NCBI RefSeq assembly: GCF_000002595.2
Contig: NC_057019.1
Coordinates: forward strand, 7,215,922 to 7,279,921
DNA length: 64,000 nt
Origin: Chlamydomonas reinhardtii
Lineage: Eukaryota > Chlorophyta > Chlorophyceae > Chlamydomonadales > Chlamydomonadaceae
Reading direction: 5' to 3'
Shown here: in pieces, positions 33,462 through 43,739 of the stretch
Layout of the letters: every line of letters begins with the position of its first letter
Numbering within the stretch: the stretch's first letter is position 1
The notes under the pieces: generated by a model
Told to the model about the DNA's origin: nothing
Seen by the model: the letters and a program-made list of their open reading frames with translations, nothing else
The model's database searches: none
Made by a program: the position numbers and the translations under genes

Positions 33462-36400
33462 ATGGTGCTGGGATTATTGTTCCGCCGCAAGGCGCCAGAG
33501 CCGGAGGCCGCAGCACCGCCGCCCGTGCCAGCGGCCAAGGCGCCGCCGCCGCCGCCGCGCACCGACAGCAGCGATGACGCTGCCGAGCTCAGCGTCGCGC
33601 GGCGGCAGGGCTCCCAGGTCAATCTCAACCGGCTGCTGAATGCCGCGCCGCACGGCCTGAATGCCGTCCTGAAGAAGAACACCATGGACTCCGACCTCAC
33701 AGCCAACTTCACGCCCACGCCGCCGTCACAGCCACCGGCGTCGTACCAGCAGCAGCAGCAGCAGCAGCGGGGGGAGGGGTATGGGGACGACGTGCCGGCG
33801 CCACGCGGCAAGGGTCGTGAGCGGCGGCGCTCCATGACCATGAGCGAGATGGTTGCCAACATGAACAACATACACTTGGGCCAGGCCGCCATGATCATGG
33901 TGAGGGGCGCTCCAGAGGGGCAGGCAAGGGGGCGGGAGAGGAGGCAGGGAAGAAGGAGGAGGAGAAGGATGGGGAGGAGGAGGGGTTGGGGAGTGGTGGG
34001 GGATGCCATTACCGTTACCCTGCTTACCGGGCGTGAATCCCCGCTCATCACACCGCACGCTTCCGCTCAAACCAACTCTCCGACAGATGCCGCAGCGCGC
34101 GCGTCAGGAGCTGGGCGGCGGGGACCCCAGCGGCCAGGCGGCGGCGGCGGCGCCGCGATCACGGGCGTCCGTACCTCAAGCCATGGACGCCTCGTCCGCA
34201 CTGGGCAGCGGCGCCGCGCTGGCGGGCATGCGCGGACTGGAGCGGCAGCCGTCCATCATCCGGGAGGCCATGAAAATGCAGCAATCGCAAGGCCAGCCGC
34301 AACAACAGGGACAGCAGGCGCCGCCGTCAGCGCAGCTGTCTTCTCCGCAGGTCCACTCCAGCGGCTACAGCCGCAGCAGCGCGCACCACTCCCACTCCCA
34401 CCACCACGGCCCTGGCGACGGGCTGCCCTCCGCCAACCTGGCGCAGCTGGCGGCCGCACTGGCCGGCCAGGGCCCAGCGGAGCGCGCCCCCGCCGCCACC
34501 CGGCCGGGCGAGCGCCGTGCCTCCATGCTGCTGCTTCAGCACAGCCTCGGCTCCGTGGCCAGCGGCGGCGGCAGCGGCAACAGCCGCTCCTCAGTCATGG
34601 GCGGGCCCGGCACGGGCGCGGCGCTTGGCGCGGCAGGAGCAGGCGGCGAGCGCGGCGGGCTGCAGCAGCAGCAGCTGGCGCCGCAGCCGCCGGTAGCGGG
34701 CGGCGGCTCAGTGCGGCGGTCGGACCAGGGCGAGGCCTTCCGCATGCGGGCGCTGGCGCCGCCGCAGGCCAATCCCATGGAGGTGGTCATCAACAATGTG
34801 CGGGGTCTGAATCGGTCCTGGAACGCCGGCGAGGAGGGCGGCGGCAGCATCAGCGGCGGCGTGAGTGGCGGCGGCGGCGGCAACAGCGGCAGCGGCGGCT
34901 TGGGCGGCGTCTCGCACTCGGGCTCGGGTGCGGAGCGGCAGCACCAGTTCGGCGGCGGCGTGTCGGTGGGGGTCAGCGGCAGCGCCAGCCATGGGCAGGG
35001 GCGCGGCAGCCACGGGCAGGGGCAGAGCCACAGCGCCAAGGACATGCGGTCTCGGGCCATGCGAGGAAGCTACTCGGGCAGCAAGGGGCCGGGCGGCGGC
35101 GCCGACACGGCCGGCAACAACACAGAGGATGGCGAGGCCGTACGGCCGCCTAGTGTGTCGGCACACGCCACTGCCCCCGGCAGCACCACCAACGACCTGA
35201 AGCTGCCCAGCATCAGCGGGGCGCTGCCGCGGGTCCGGCAGTTGAGTGATGTGAGCGGCGACGGGCGAGGCGCACTGCCAGGGCTGCCGGGCGGCGCGGG
35301 CAAGGGGCAGCTGTCGCAGGCGGACGTGGCGGCGATCACGGAGGCGCTGGCGGCGCAGCAGAACGACGTGAGTGATGGCGGCTATGAGGACGCGCGGGGG
35401 GGATAGGGAGGATGGGGGTGGTGGGGAAGCGTGGGCAAAGATGGGGGCAATGGGATGAAGCAAACGCGGCGTTGGAGGGCGGCGCTGGATGGGTTGGGGC
35501 ACTGTTTTATCATGATTACCATGGCGCCATGCCAGGTGGCACTGCTGTGCATGCTGCAAGCCACAACGCCCTGGATGAAATCCTTAAGGCCCAGCTTTGT
35601 GTCACTCTTCTGCCGCAGGCTGCCCGCATTCGCGCTGCGGCTCTGCGCAAGATGGACACGCGCATCAAGCGCACCGTCATGGACCGACACCTGGGTCCGG
35701 AGGACAGTGGGGGCGGGGGAGGCGGAGACGACGGCGACAGCAACTCGTACGGCGGCAGCAACGGCCGCACGCACTCCAAGCTCTCGCCGCAGCCCCATAT
35801 GCAGCGGTAGGTTCGGCAGTGGCAGTGGCTGTGGCACAGGCAGGCCGTGCATGCTAATTGTTTGTATCCCCGGATGTCCGAGCTTTCGCTTTTGTGTCGC
35901 GTTTGTTTGCGACGTTTGCACACGCGCACGTGCACTCGTTTGCTCGCAGGTCGCCCCTGAACCGGCCGGTGGGCGTGCAGCCGCACATGAGCGTGGCGGA
36001 GAGCGCCGTAGCGCGGGCCAAGGCACGACTGCTGGTGAGCCTCTGGGGGGTCGGTGGATGGGGGAACGGTACGGCAGGGGTTTGGGAGGAGGGGCCGCGG
36101 GGGCCCCGTGGAGAGGCCGCGATGGGGCCGCGGCGCCGGCGGTCTGTCATGTGCTACTGCTACAACAGCTTGCGTGGTGCGTTCTGGCCTGCTTAGCATG
36201 TGGCGGTTTTGTAGCAAGCATTTGGGTGCTGCCGCTGCGGCGTTTGCGCTCGCAGGAGACGGAGCAGGAGACGACTGACGAGCTCAACCAGCTGCGTAAG
36301 AACTCCATCATCGGGCCCAATGGGCTCCTGCCCAATGGCAAGATTCCTGGTGAGTGCCCGCTGCTGCTGAGCCCGATTGGATCAGGCTGTTCGGGGTTGT

Positions 36401-36519
36401 GATTGCGGTGCTTGGGTGTCGTGCTTATGTCCAGGCGATCTCAGTAATTGTGTTGCTTTTCATTGCGTGCAGCTGACCTTTTGGCGGACCCTTTGCCACC
36501 GCCGCGTGGGCGGAGGTAG
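33462..36519 (+). CDS. Gene G: low-complexity protein of unknown function
   Basis: Exons: 33462-33899, 34087-35367, 35619-35806, 35950-36034, 36256-36349, 36473-36519; phases 0, 0, 2, 0, 1 join, 710 residues. No domain recognised. The N-terminus is basic then Pro/Ala-rich (FRRKAPEPEAAAPPPVP); short more ordered stretches are VNLNRLLNAAPHGLNAVLKK, RRRSMTMSEMVANMNNIHLG, ANPMEVVINNVRGLNRSWN and AARIRAAALRKMDTRIKRTV. Exon 2 is Gly/Ser/His/Gln-rich with RRAS and RRS serine sites. The last exon is only 15 codons (ADLLADPLPPPRGRR) and its stop lies 51 bases before a duplicated block begins, so the present 3' end could be secondary. Low complexity makes homology calls unsafe. Confidence 0.72.
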
Positions 36520-36715
36520 CAGCAGCGCAATGGCAGCGGCTTCGGAGGTGGCTGGCGACGTGGCGAAGCGCAACAGCGGCAGAGCTGCTTGCGCAGCGGC
36601 AACAGAGCTGCTTACCGTAGCGACATGGCGGCATGGCGGCTGGGAGTGACAACAGGTGGTGGCGATACGCGAGAGGAGGGAGAGCGGCACGCTTCGGGGT
36701 AATTGCTGTTGTTGG

Positions 36716-36720
36716 TGTAA
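36716..36720 (+). terminator. TGTAA poly(A) signal, probable 3' end of gene G
   Basis: TGTAA lies 197 bases after the gene G stop, inside the left duplicate. The same signal is present in the right copy at 41374-41378, where no plus-strand gene precedes it. Confidence 0.4.
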
Positions 36721-37849
36721 CCTGATGCCGCAGACGCGGCGGAAATGCGCATGGCGGCTCAGACCCCTGCATGCATTGGTCACCAAGCGTGTGGGTTGGG
36801 TCGTGCATGCCTGTCTATCACATGCAAGCCAATTGCCAGCATGCATGAAGCGAAAGAACGTGTGGTCGAGGAGAAGCGCGCGTTGTGGACGGGGGTGCGT
36901 GTTGCCCGGCGTGAGCACCAACACCGACGTGTGTCCGGCTGTGCATTTACTTGCGAACGGGGGAGGGTTGCCGTAACATGACAGCGCCAGGATCAGCTTT
37001 GTGTGCGCGTGACCACCTGCAACACCAACTAAGGATGCTATGATTACACAAGATTGACTCGAATTCAGTAACCGACGCGTGCGTGCCAGGGGGCACGCGC
37101 TGTACAGTGCTGGGATGCGCCGCTGGAGTGTTGAATGGTGGTGTGGTGCGGTTGACACTGGCTTTGCTCGAGAGATACAGTTCGCGTGTTGCTGTGAGGC
37201 TCGTTGCTATACGTTGTGTGGCGCCGAAAGGTGTTCGCGATGCTCAAGAAGGCGGTGTGGAGTGGCGGAGCGGGATGCGCATAGCATCTCATCTACATTG
37301 GGAACTTGGACGGCAGGTTATGATATCTTAGTGCTACGCAACAAACAGCAACATCAGTGGTGACAATCACCCCTGGTGACAATAGCATTCGGTTCTGTTT
37401 CGGGGCGTAGCGATTGAGCTATGTGAGGCACTCAGTATGGATGGGATGGGTGTGAGCCATTGTGACGCGGCCACTGACACTGGAGGGTGGGCTGGCGCAT
37501 GCTTGGGCGCAACTTGGGCCGTTAGGCATTTGCGCGCGGTAGGTGGGGGATTTGTGTGTCGACGGTAATCGACAAACCAGGCGTGCATGGCCTGTTGCAT
37601 GGTGTTCCCCATCGCTGCAATCCATGGGCCACACAAGGCTCACACTGGCTCATACTCCGTTGCGGCTACTGTTGGCGGCCTTCTAGGCCGCTCCACGCCT
37701 CCTCGCTCGCAGCACGCAAGAGTGCATCATGATTCTCCCGACAGCGCCATCGATCCATGCCAATGACCGCGCGCTAACCCAGCCGCGCTCGCCAAGCAAG
37801 CCGTCCAAAGTTGTTGCGGCATTGTGGTGAACAGCCTGCCGCCGTTCCC

Positions 37850-38783
37850 TGCGTGTGGGGACCTGCCTTGGCAGCCGCAACAAGGCTGGCCAGCAGCTCG
37901 CTGCTACTGCTGCTACTGCCGCTGCCCGCTCCACCATCAGCGCCGCTGGGCCCGCCACGGCCGCCAGCACCCGCATCAGCTGCTGCGAGGCCGGCCAGGT
38001 GCGCGGCGCGCACTGCCTCAGGCCGCCCGGCGGCTGCCGCAGCGTCCGCGGAGGACAGCGCGCGTGTGGGCGCCAGCGGAGGCCCCTGGTCTATGGCGCC
38101 GCCGGCGGCCCGCAGCAGCCTGCTGCTGCTGCTACTGCCGATGCCACCGGTGGTGGAGGCGGTCAGGGTGGGCAGTAGCAGGTCCACACTCTCGGCCGTG
38201 TCGGGGTGGACCAGCAGCCTGGACGACCAGCAGGTGACGACGTGCGGACACATCATAGCAGGCAAACATAGCAGACACATTTAGACACATCACCACACAA
38301 GGAACGTGCAAGTGAGCTCACAGCATGTCCAGGTGGCCAATGAGGTGTGCCCAATCACTAAAAGCCATCGGTATGTGTGCCCGAGTTCATTGCTCAAGCT
38401 CTCCCCCTTTTCCGCGCCAAGCAGTCGCCCCACGCACCTGCCTCCCGGCTTGACCTCCACCATCGCCGCGAAGGTGGGCATGTCCTTGCGCTCCAGCCGC
38501 GTCTTACTGCCGCTGTTGCTCTCGCGCGCCGCAACATCTCCGATAGTGACCACCTGCGCCGCATGCGCATGTGCACCAACCTACTGCAATATTGCCTACA
38601 AGGGGAGGCGAAGCCAAAGACCACTGCCATGACACACACGTGCGTCGGCCCTTTACGCATCTCGATGCCGCCCAGCAGCGGGTTGAGGGTGTGGTTGCGA
38701 AGCAGCGCCTTGAGGCTGGGGCCGTGGGTGGTCGCCACCAGCATCACACCGCGCTGGGCGATGCTCTGGGCAGCCAACACCTC
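37850..38783 (-). pseudogene. Broken 3' copy of the Ycf45-type gene H
   Basis: Remnants of H exons 6 (38783-38661), 7 (38553-38438) and 8 (38218-37850) lie in the correct order and orientation. The reading frames are still open and nearly identical to H (for example [20 protein letters not shown]). There is no P-loop, no upstream exon and no start. The exon 6 donor GTGAGC of H is replaced by ATGCGT, and a 206-bp deletion removes the last 29 codons plus the stop. It lies convergent to gene G. It is the product of the local direct duplication and recent by its low divergence. Confidence 0.88.
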
Positions 38784-38874
38784 CTGCAAGCAGCAAGTGT
38801 GTGTGAGCCGTGCTGCACCACTCCACGTCTCCACCACTACTTCCGCACCAGAGCGCAGAGCGACCAGGGGGGGC

Positions 38875-39026
38875 GACAGGGGGATTCTCCCCCCTGTCAT
38901 GTGGGAAAGCTCCTCCCCGCAGGGCCGCAAGGGGGGGGGCAACACAACGGTCCTGGTGCCCCCGCTACGCGCAGCGCGCCAGGGGGGGGGTCGACAGGGG
39001 GGCGCAGGGGGGCTTGCCCCCCCGCG
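38875..39026. repeat. G-run palindromes
   Basis: Two short hairpins: 38875-38898 (GACAGGGGG stem, ATTCT loop) and 39003-39026 (CGCAGGGGGG stem with one mismatch, CTTG loop). Between them lie further runs of 8-9 G. The style resembles the dispersed palindromic repeats of volvocine genomes. Confidence 0.6.
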
Positions 39027-39386
39027 AACGAAAGATCGGATCCCCCTCCCCAATGCGTTCACGGTTCCTGCCCCCGTCCCTAGGCGGCAGCGCGGGGGCA
39101 TCCGGACCTAAAAGCCTCGTCAAGTAAAGACGGTCGACGGGCCGTCGGTTGGGTAAGGTCGCCTCGCGGGAATGCGGGATTGACGGGTCGCTGCGCAAGG
39201 TCGCCGTGCAAGGATCCAACGCTACCGTAGGTCTTTTGCAGATAACCCGAAGTTCACATTAGCTGTGTCTCTCAGTTATCGCGCAAGCTACGTTTTTGCT
39301 AATTCTCACGCTTAGCCGTTAGCGTTGCGCCTTTGTCTTGCTGTTACGCTCCGCAGGGCCCCCACACTACCGTTCTAGGATTTGTA

Positions 39387-39674
39387 ATGGATAACGGCCC
39401 CATAGTTTCGCTGTTCAGCGGCTCTATGCTGATGGCGTTCTCAGCGGGCATGTTCGTGCACCAGCATCTGACCGCTTCCGCTCAAGCGGAACAAGTAGAA
39501 CGCGTCAAGGCGGATGCGCAGCAGGAGGTGGAGCGCGCCAAGGTGGAGGTGCAGATGGCCAAGCTGGAGGCGCAGATGGAGCGCCGCTTTGTCGACGTGA
39601 TGGTTCACGCGGACTATGACGCATGGCGAGCGCGGCTGGGCACGGTGTTGAATGAGCACAGCAAGAACAAGTGA
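39387..39674 (+). CDS. Small ORF: putative membrane-anchored coiled-coil protein (95 aa)
   Basis: Unknown protein. From the ATG at 39387, residues about 5-24 are hydrophobic (PIVSLFSGSMLMAFSAGMFV), followed by a charged heptad-like helix (QAEQVERVKADAQQEVERAK and on to EAQMERR) and a short tail with DYDAWRARLGTVLNEH. The stop overlaps a good donor (AAGTGAGT at 39671), and an AG at 39719 would add KFFGAKEESAGV before a stop, so a spliced C-terminus is possible. The frame is open 54 bases upstream with a CCGCAG acceptor-like site at 39351-39356, so this may be the last part of a longer gene. The region 39362-39472 is copied in both arms of the inverted repeat at 40980-41237. Reality as a gene is moderate. 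Confidence 0.45.
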   Translation: MDNGPIVSLFSGSMLMAFSAGMFVHQHLTASAQAEQVERVKADAQQEVERAKVEVQMAKLEAQMERRFVDVMVHADYDAWRARLGTVLNEHSKNK

Positions 39675-39813
39675 GTCCTGCTGGCTGCATGTGCGGGGGA
39701 GCTGCTGCGGCTGCTGGCGTCAGATTCTTTGGCGCCAAGGAGGAGTCTGCGGGCGTATGATATGATGGGGCGTTCGGGCCAGGAGGTTGCGATACGTGAG
39801 CTGCCACTGCTGC

Positions 39814-40028
<215 letters not shown>

Positions 40029-40979
40029 CCGCTGCCGCTGCCGCTGCTGCCACTGGTGAACAGACCCCGCCCTTGCCGCCCTTGCCGCCTTCAACGTTGC
40101 AGGTGAGGCGCCGTGGTGCTCACATTGGATGATGGAGACAGCAAGCAGTCGAGAAGCAGTCTGGCTGCGTGTGTCAAGCCCTGGAGGATCCCCCCTGGCT
40201 AGTGAATGTTGACTTGTACGACTTGGCGTTAAGCCCCAGCGTCTGCCTACTTGTAGTAATCGTCAAATTGTCATGTTCTAGCCAGCCAATTGATGCATCG
40301 CTTCGCCCTGGTCGCTGCCCAGCTGCTTGCGACCGCCAGGGCAAGTTGAGGGATGGATGGTTGGCTTGCGAGCAGGTGGATGGCATATGCCGGTTCTGCA
40401 CGGCACAACAGTATCAATAATTTTGTGTGGCATTCGTAATGGCAATGCAGCTGAAGGGACAAAGAGCTCATATGGCGCACACTTTCAGTTCCGAGGGGCT
40501 ACGGTGACAATAGGGAATAGCAATTAGTAATACGTGGCGCTCGCGGTTTGCGCCAGTATGGTACTTTTTCGCAGGCACAGGGGCTCTGAAAATTGACATG
40601 TGGGGGCCAAGCAAGGGACTGTCCATTCAAGCAAGCTTTGATCTGGAGGGCTGTTCGACACACGTTGTGGACACTGCATGTTGCAGACAGGCGGGCAGTA
40701 GCACTGCACATAAATGTGGGTTGCATCCGGTGGTGCTGATGCAAGGAAGTTGGAATATAGGTTGCATTGAAACTTGGCACTTGAGAATTGCTAGCTGGAT
40801 GTGAGATTTAACACCACCCCTCCCCACGCGTGCAGGGGTCTCTGCGGGTAACAAGACCATTTTGCACACAGAACTTGCTGCTGGTGGTGCTTTGTGTGCG
40901 GACATGAATTTGAGGTGCTCCTGCGCCTGGACGTGCGGCGGTGATGCAAATGGTGGGGCTCTGGCTGATGTCTGATTCC

Positions 40980-41237
40980 CACACTACCGTTCTAGGATTT
41001 ATCAAGGATATCGGCCCCATTGTAATCCGCATCCATAGTTTCGCTGTTCAGCGGCTCTATGCTGATGACATTCTCAGCGGGCATGTTCGTGCACCAGCAT
41101 CTGACTCTGTTCGGACAAGTGGAGGCAGTCAGATGCTGGTGCACGAACATGCCCGCTGAGAATGTCATCAGCATAGAGCCGCTGAACAGCGAAACTATGG
41201 GGCCGATATCCTTGATAAATCCTAGAACGGTAGTGTG
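40980..41237. repeat. Perfect long inverted repeat (hairpin) homologous to the small ORF
   Basis: Left arm 40980-41106, right arm 41127-41237, loop 41107-41126 (20 bases). The arms are complementary over all 111 bases, apart from one 16-base insertion in the left arm at about 41020-41036. Each arm matches 39362-39472 with 7 differences in 111 bases; the ORF start codon is one of the changed sites. No separate ORF of interest. The right arm ends on the base before the right duplicate starts. Confidence 0.93.
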
Positions 41238-43739
41238 CAATAGCGGCAGAGCTGCTTGCGCAGCGGCAGCAGAGCTGCTTACCGTAGCGGCATAGCGGCA
41301 TGGCGGCTGACAGGCGGTGGCGATACGCGAGAGGAGGGAGAGCGGCACGCTTCGGGGTAATTGCTGTTGTTGGTGTAACCTGATACAGCAGACGCGGCGG
41401 AAATGCGCATGGCGGCTCGGACCCCTGCATGCATGCATTGGTCACCAAGCGTGTGGGTTGGGTCGTGCATGCCTGTCTATCACATGCAAGCCAATTGCCA
41501 GCATGCATGAAGCGAAAGAACGTGTGGTCGAGGAGAAGCGCGCGTTGTGGACGGGGGTGCGTGTTGCCTGGCGTGAGCACCAACACCGACGTGTGTCCGG
41601 CTGTGCATTTACGACCGGGGGAGGGTTGCCGCACCATGACAACGCAGAAGCAGCGCTTGCGCCAGGATCAGCTTTGTGTGCGCGTGACCACCTGCAACAC
41701 CAACTAAGGATGCTATGATTTCACATGATGATTGACTCGGATTCAGTAACCGACGCGTGCGTGCCAGGGGGCACGCGCTGTACAGTGCTGGGATGCGCCG
41801 CCGCTGGAGTGTTGAATGGTGGTGTGGTGCGGTTGACACTGGCTTTGCTCGAGAGGTACAGTTCGCGTGTTGCTGTGAGGCTCGTTGCTATACGTTGTGT
41901 GGCGCCGAAAGGTGTTCGCGATGCTCAAGAAGGCGGTGTGGGCTGGCGGAGCGGGATGCGCATAGCATCTCATCTACATTGGGAACTTGGACGGCAGGTT
42001 ATGATATCTTAGTGCTACGCAACAAACAGCAACATCAGTGGTGGCAATCACCCCTGGTGACAATAGCATTCGGTTCTGTTTCGGGGCGTAGCGATTGAGC
42101 TATGCGAGGCACTCAGTAAGGATGGGATGGGTGTGAGCCATTGTGACGCGGCCACTGACACTGGAGGGTGGGCTGGCGCATGCTTGGGCGCAACTTGGGC
42201 CGTTAGGCGTTTGCGCGCGGTAGGTGGGGGATTTGTGTGTCGACGGTAATCGACAAACCAGGCGTGCATGGCCTGTTGCATGGTGTTCCCCATCGCTGCA
42301 ATCCATGGGCCACACAAGGCTCACACTGGCTCATACTCCGTTGCGGCTACTGTTGGCGGCCTTCTAGGCCGCTCCACGCCTCCTCGCTCGCAGCACGCAA
42401 GAGTGCATCATGATTCTCCCGACAGCGCCATCGATCCATGCCAATGACCGCGCGCTAACCCAGCCGCGCTCGCCAAGCAAGCCGTCCAAAGTTGTTGCGG
42501 CATTGTGGTGAGCAGCCTGCCGCCGTTCCCAGTAGGTGCTGAAGATGTACCGCGCGCATTCTGAGCATCCGCACGTCATACTGCCTCGACACACGGCAAA
42601 GGTGTAGCTGTGCCATGCCCTGATAGGCTCAACACTGGACCTGCCTACCTAGTTGAGCCGCACCCCCGCCCGCAATGCCGCCTCAGCGGTGCCGAACTCA
42701 ACCCAGATCCGGTCGTGCCTGTCAAAGTAGCGCAGCTGCGTGTGGGGACCTGCCTTGGCAGCCGCAACAAGGCTGGCCAGCAGCGCACTGCTACTGCCGC
42801 TACTGCCGCTGCCCGCTCCACCAGCAGCGCCGGTGGCCCCGCCACGGCCGCCAGCACCCGCATCAGCTGCTGCGAGGCCGGCCAGGTGCGCGGCGCGCAC
42901 TGCCTCAGGCCGCCCGGCGGCTGCCGCAGCGTCCGCGGAGGACAGCGCGCGTGTGGGCGCCAGCGGAGGCCCGTGGTCCATGGCGCCGCCGGCGGCCCGC
43001 AGCAGCCGGCTGCTGCTGCTGCTACTGCCGATGCCACCGGTGGTGGAGGCGGTCAGGGTGGGCAGTAGCAGGTCCACACTCTCGGCCGTGTCGGGGTGGA
43101 CCAGCAGCCTGGACGACCAGCAGGTGACGACGTGCGGACACATCATAGCATGCAAACATGCAGACATATACATTCAGACATATCACCACACAAGGAACGT
43201 GCAAGTGAGCTCACAGCATGTCCAGGTGGCCAATGAGGTGTGCCAAATCACTAACAGCCATCGGTATGTGTGCCCGAGTTCATTGCTCAAGCTCTCCCCC
43301 TTTTCAGCGCCAAGCAGTTTCCCCACGCACGCACCTGCCGCCCGGCTTGACCTCCACCACCGCCGCGAAGGTGGGCATGTCCTTGCGCTCCAGCCGCGTC
43401 TTATTTCCGCTGTTGCTCTCGCGCGCCGCAACGTCACCGATAGTGACAACCTGCGCCGCATGCGCATGTGCAGGTGGCCTCCAGCAACCTACAGCGGTAT
43501 TGCCTACCAGAGGAGGCGAAGCCAAAGGCCGCCAGTACCATGACATACACGTGTGTCGGCCCATTCCCTCATGTGCTTGCGCACACACGCTCACCTCAAT
43601 GCCGCCCAGCAGCGGGTTGAGGGTGTGGTTGCGGAGCAGCGCCTTGAGGCTGGGGCCGTGGGTGGTCGCCACCAGCATCACACCGCGCTGGGCGATGCTC
43701 TGGGCGGCCAACACCTCCTGCAAGCAGCAAGTGCGTGCG
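41238..43739. repeat. Direct duplicate, right copy
   Basis: Partner of 36571-38805. It includes the 3' flank of gene H (41238-42648, no convincing ORF, presumed 3' UTR and spacer) and H exons 8, 7 and 6 up to intron 5. It keeps the 206 bp missing from the left copy and runs on into the intact gene, so it is taken as the parental sequence. Confidence 0.92.

Larger units (their letters stand above)
36571..38805. repeat. Direct duplicate, left copy
   Basis: This segment matches 41238-43739 in the same orientation at high identity with scattered substitutions. Against the right copy it lacks 206 bp (equivalent to 42531-42736; junction at 37849/37850) and about 30-50 bp in the introns. Its left edge is CAACAGCGGCAGAGC; its right edge falls in what is intron 5 of gene H. 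Bases 36520-37849 hold only the gene G 3' flank and no conserved ORF. Confidence 0.92.

Noticed and set aside
36745-37363. Small plus-strand ORFs inside the duplicated flank (also at 41429-42098)
   Set aside because: Their presence in both copies reflects recent duplication, not selection; no hydrophobic, domain or codon pattern supports them.
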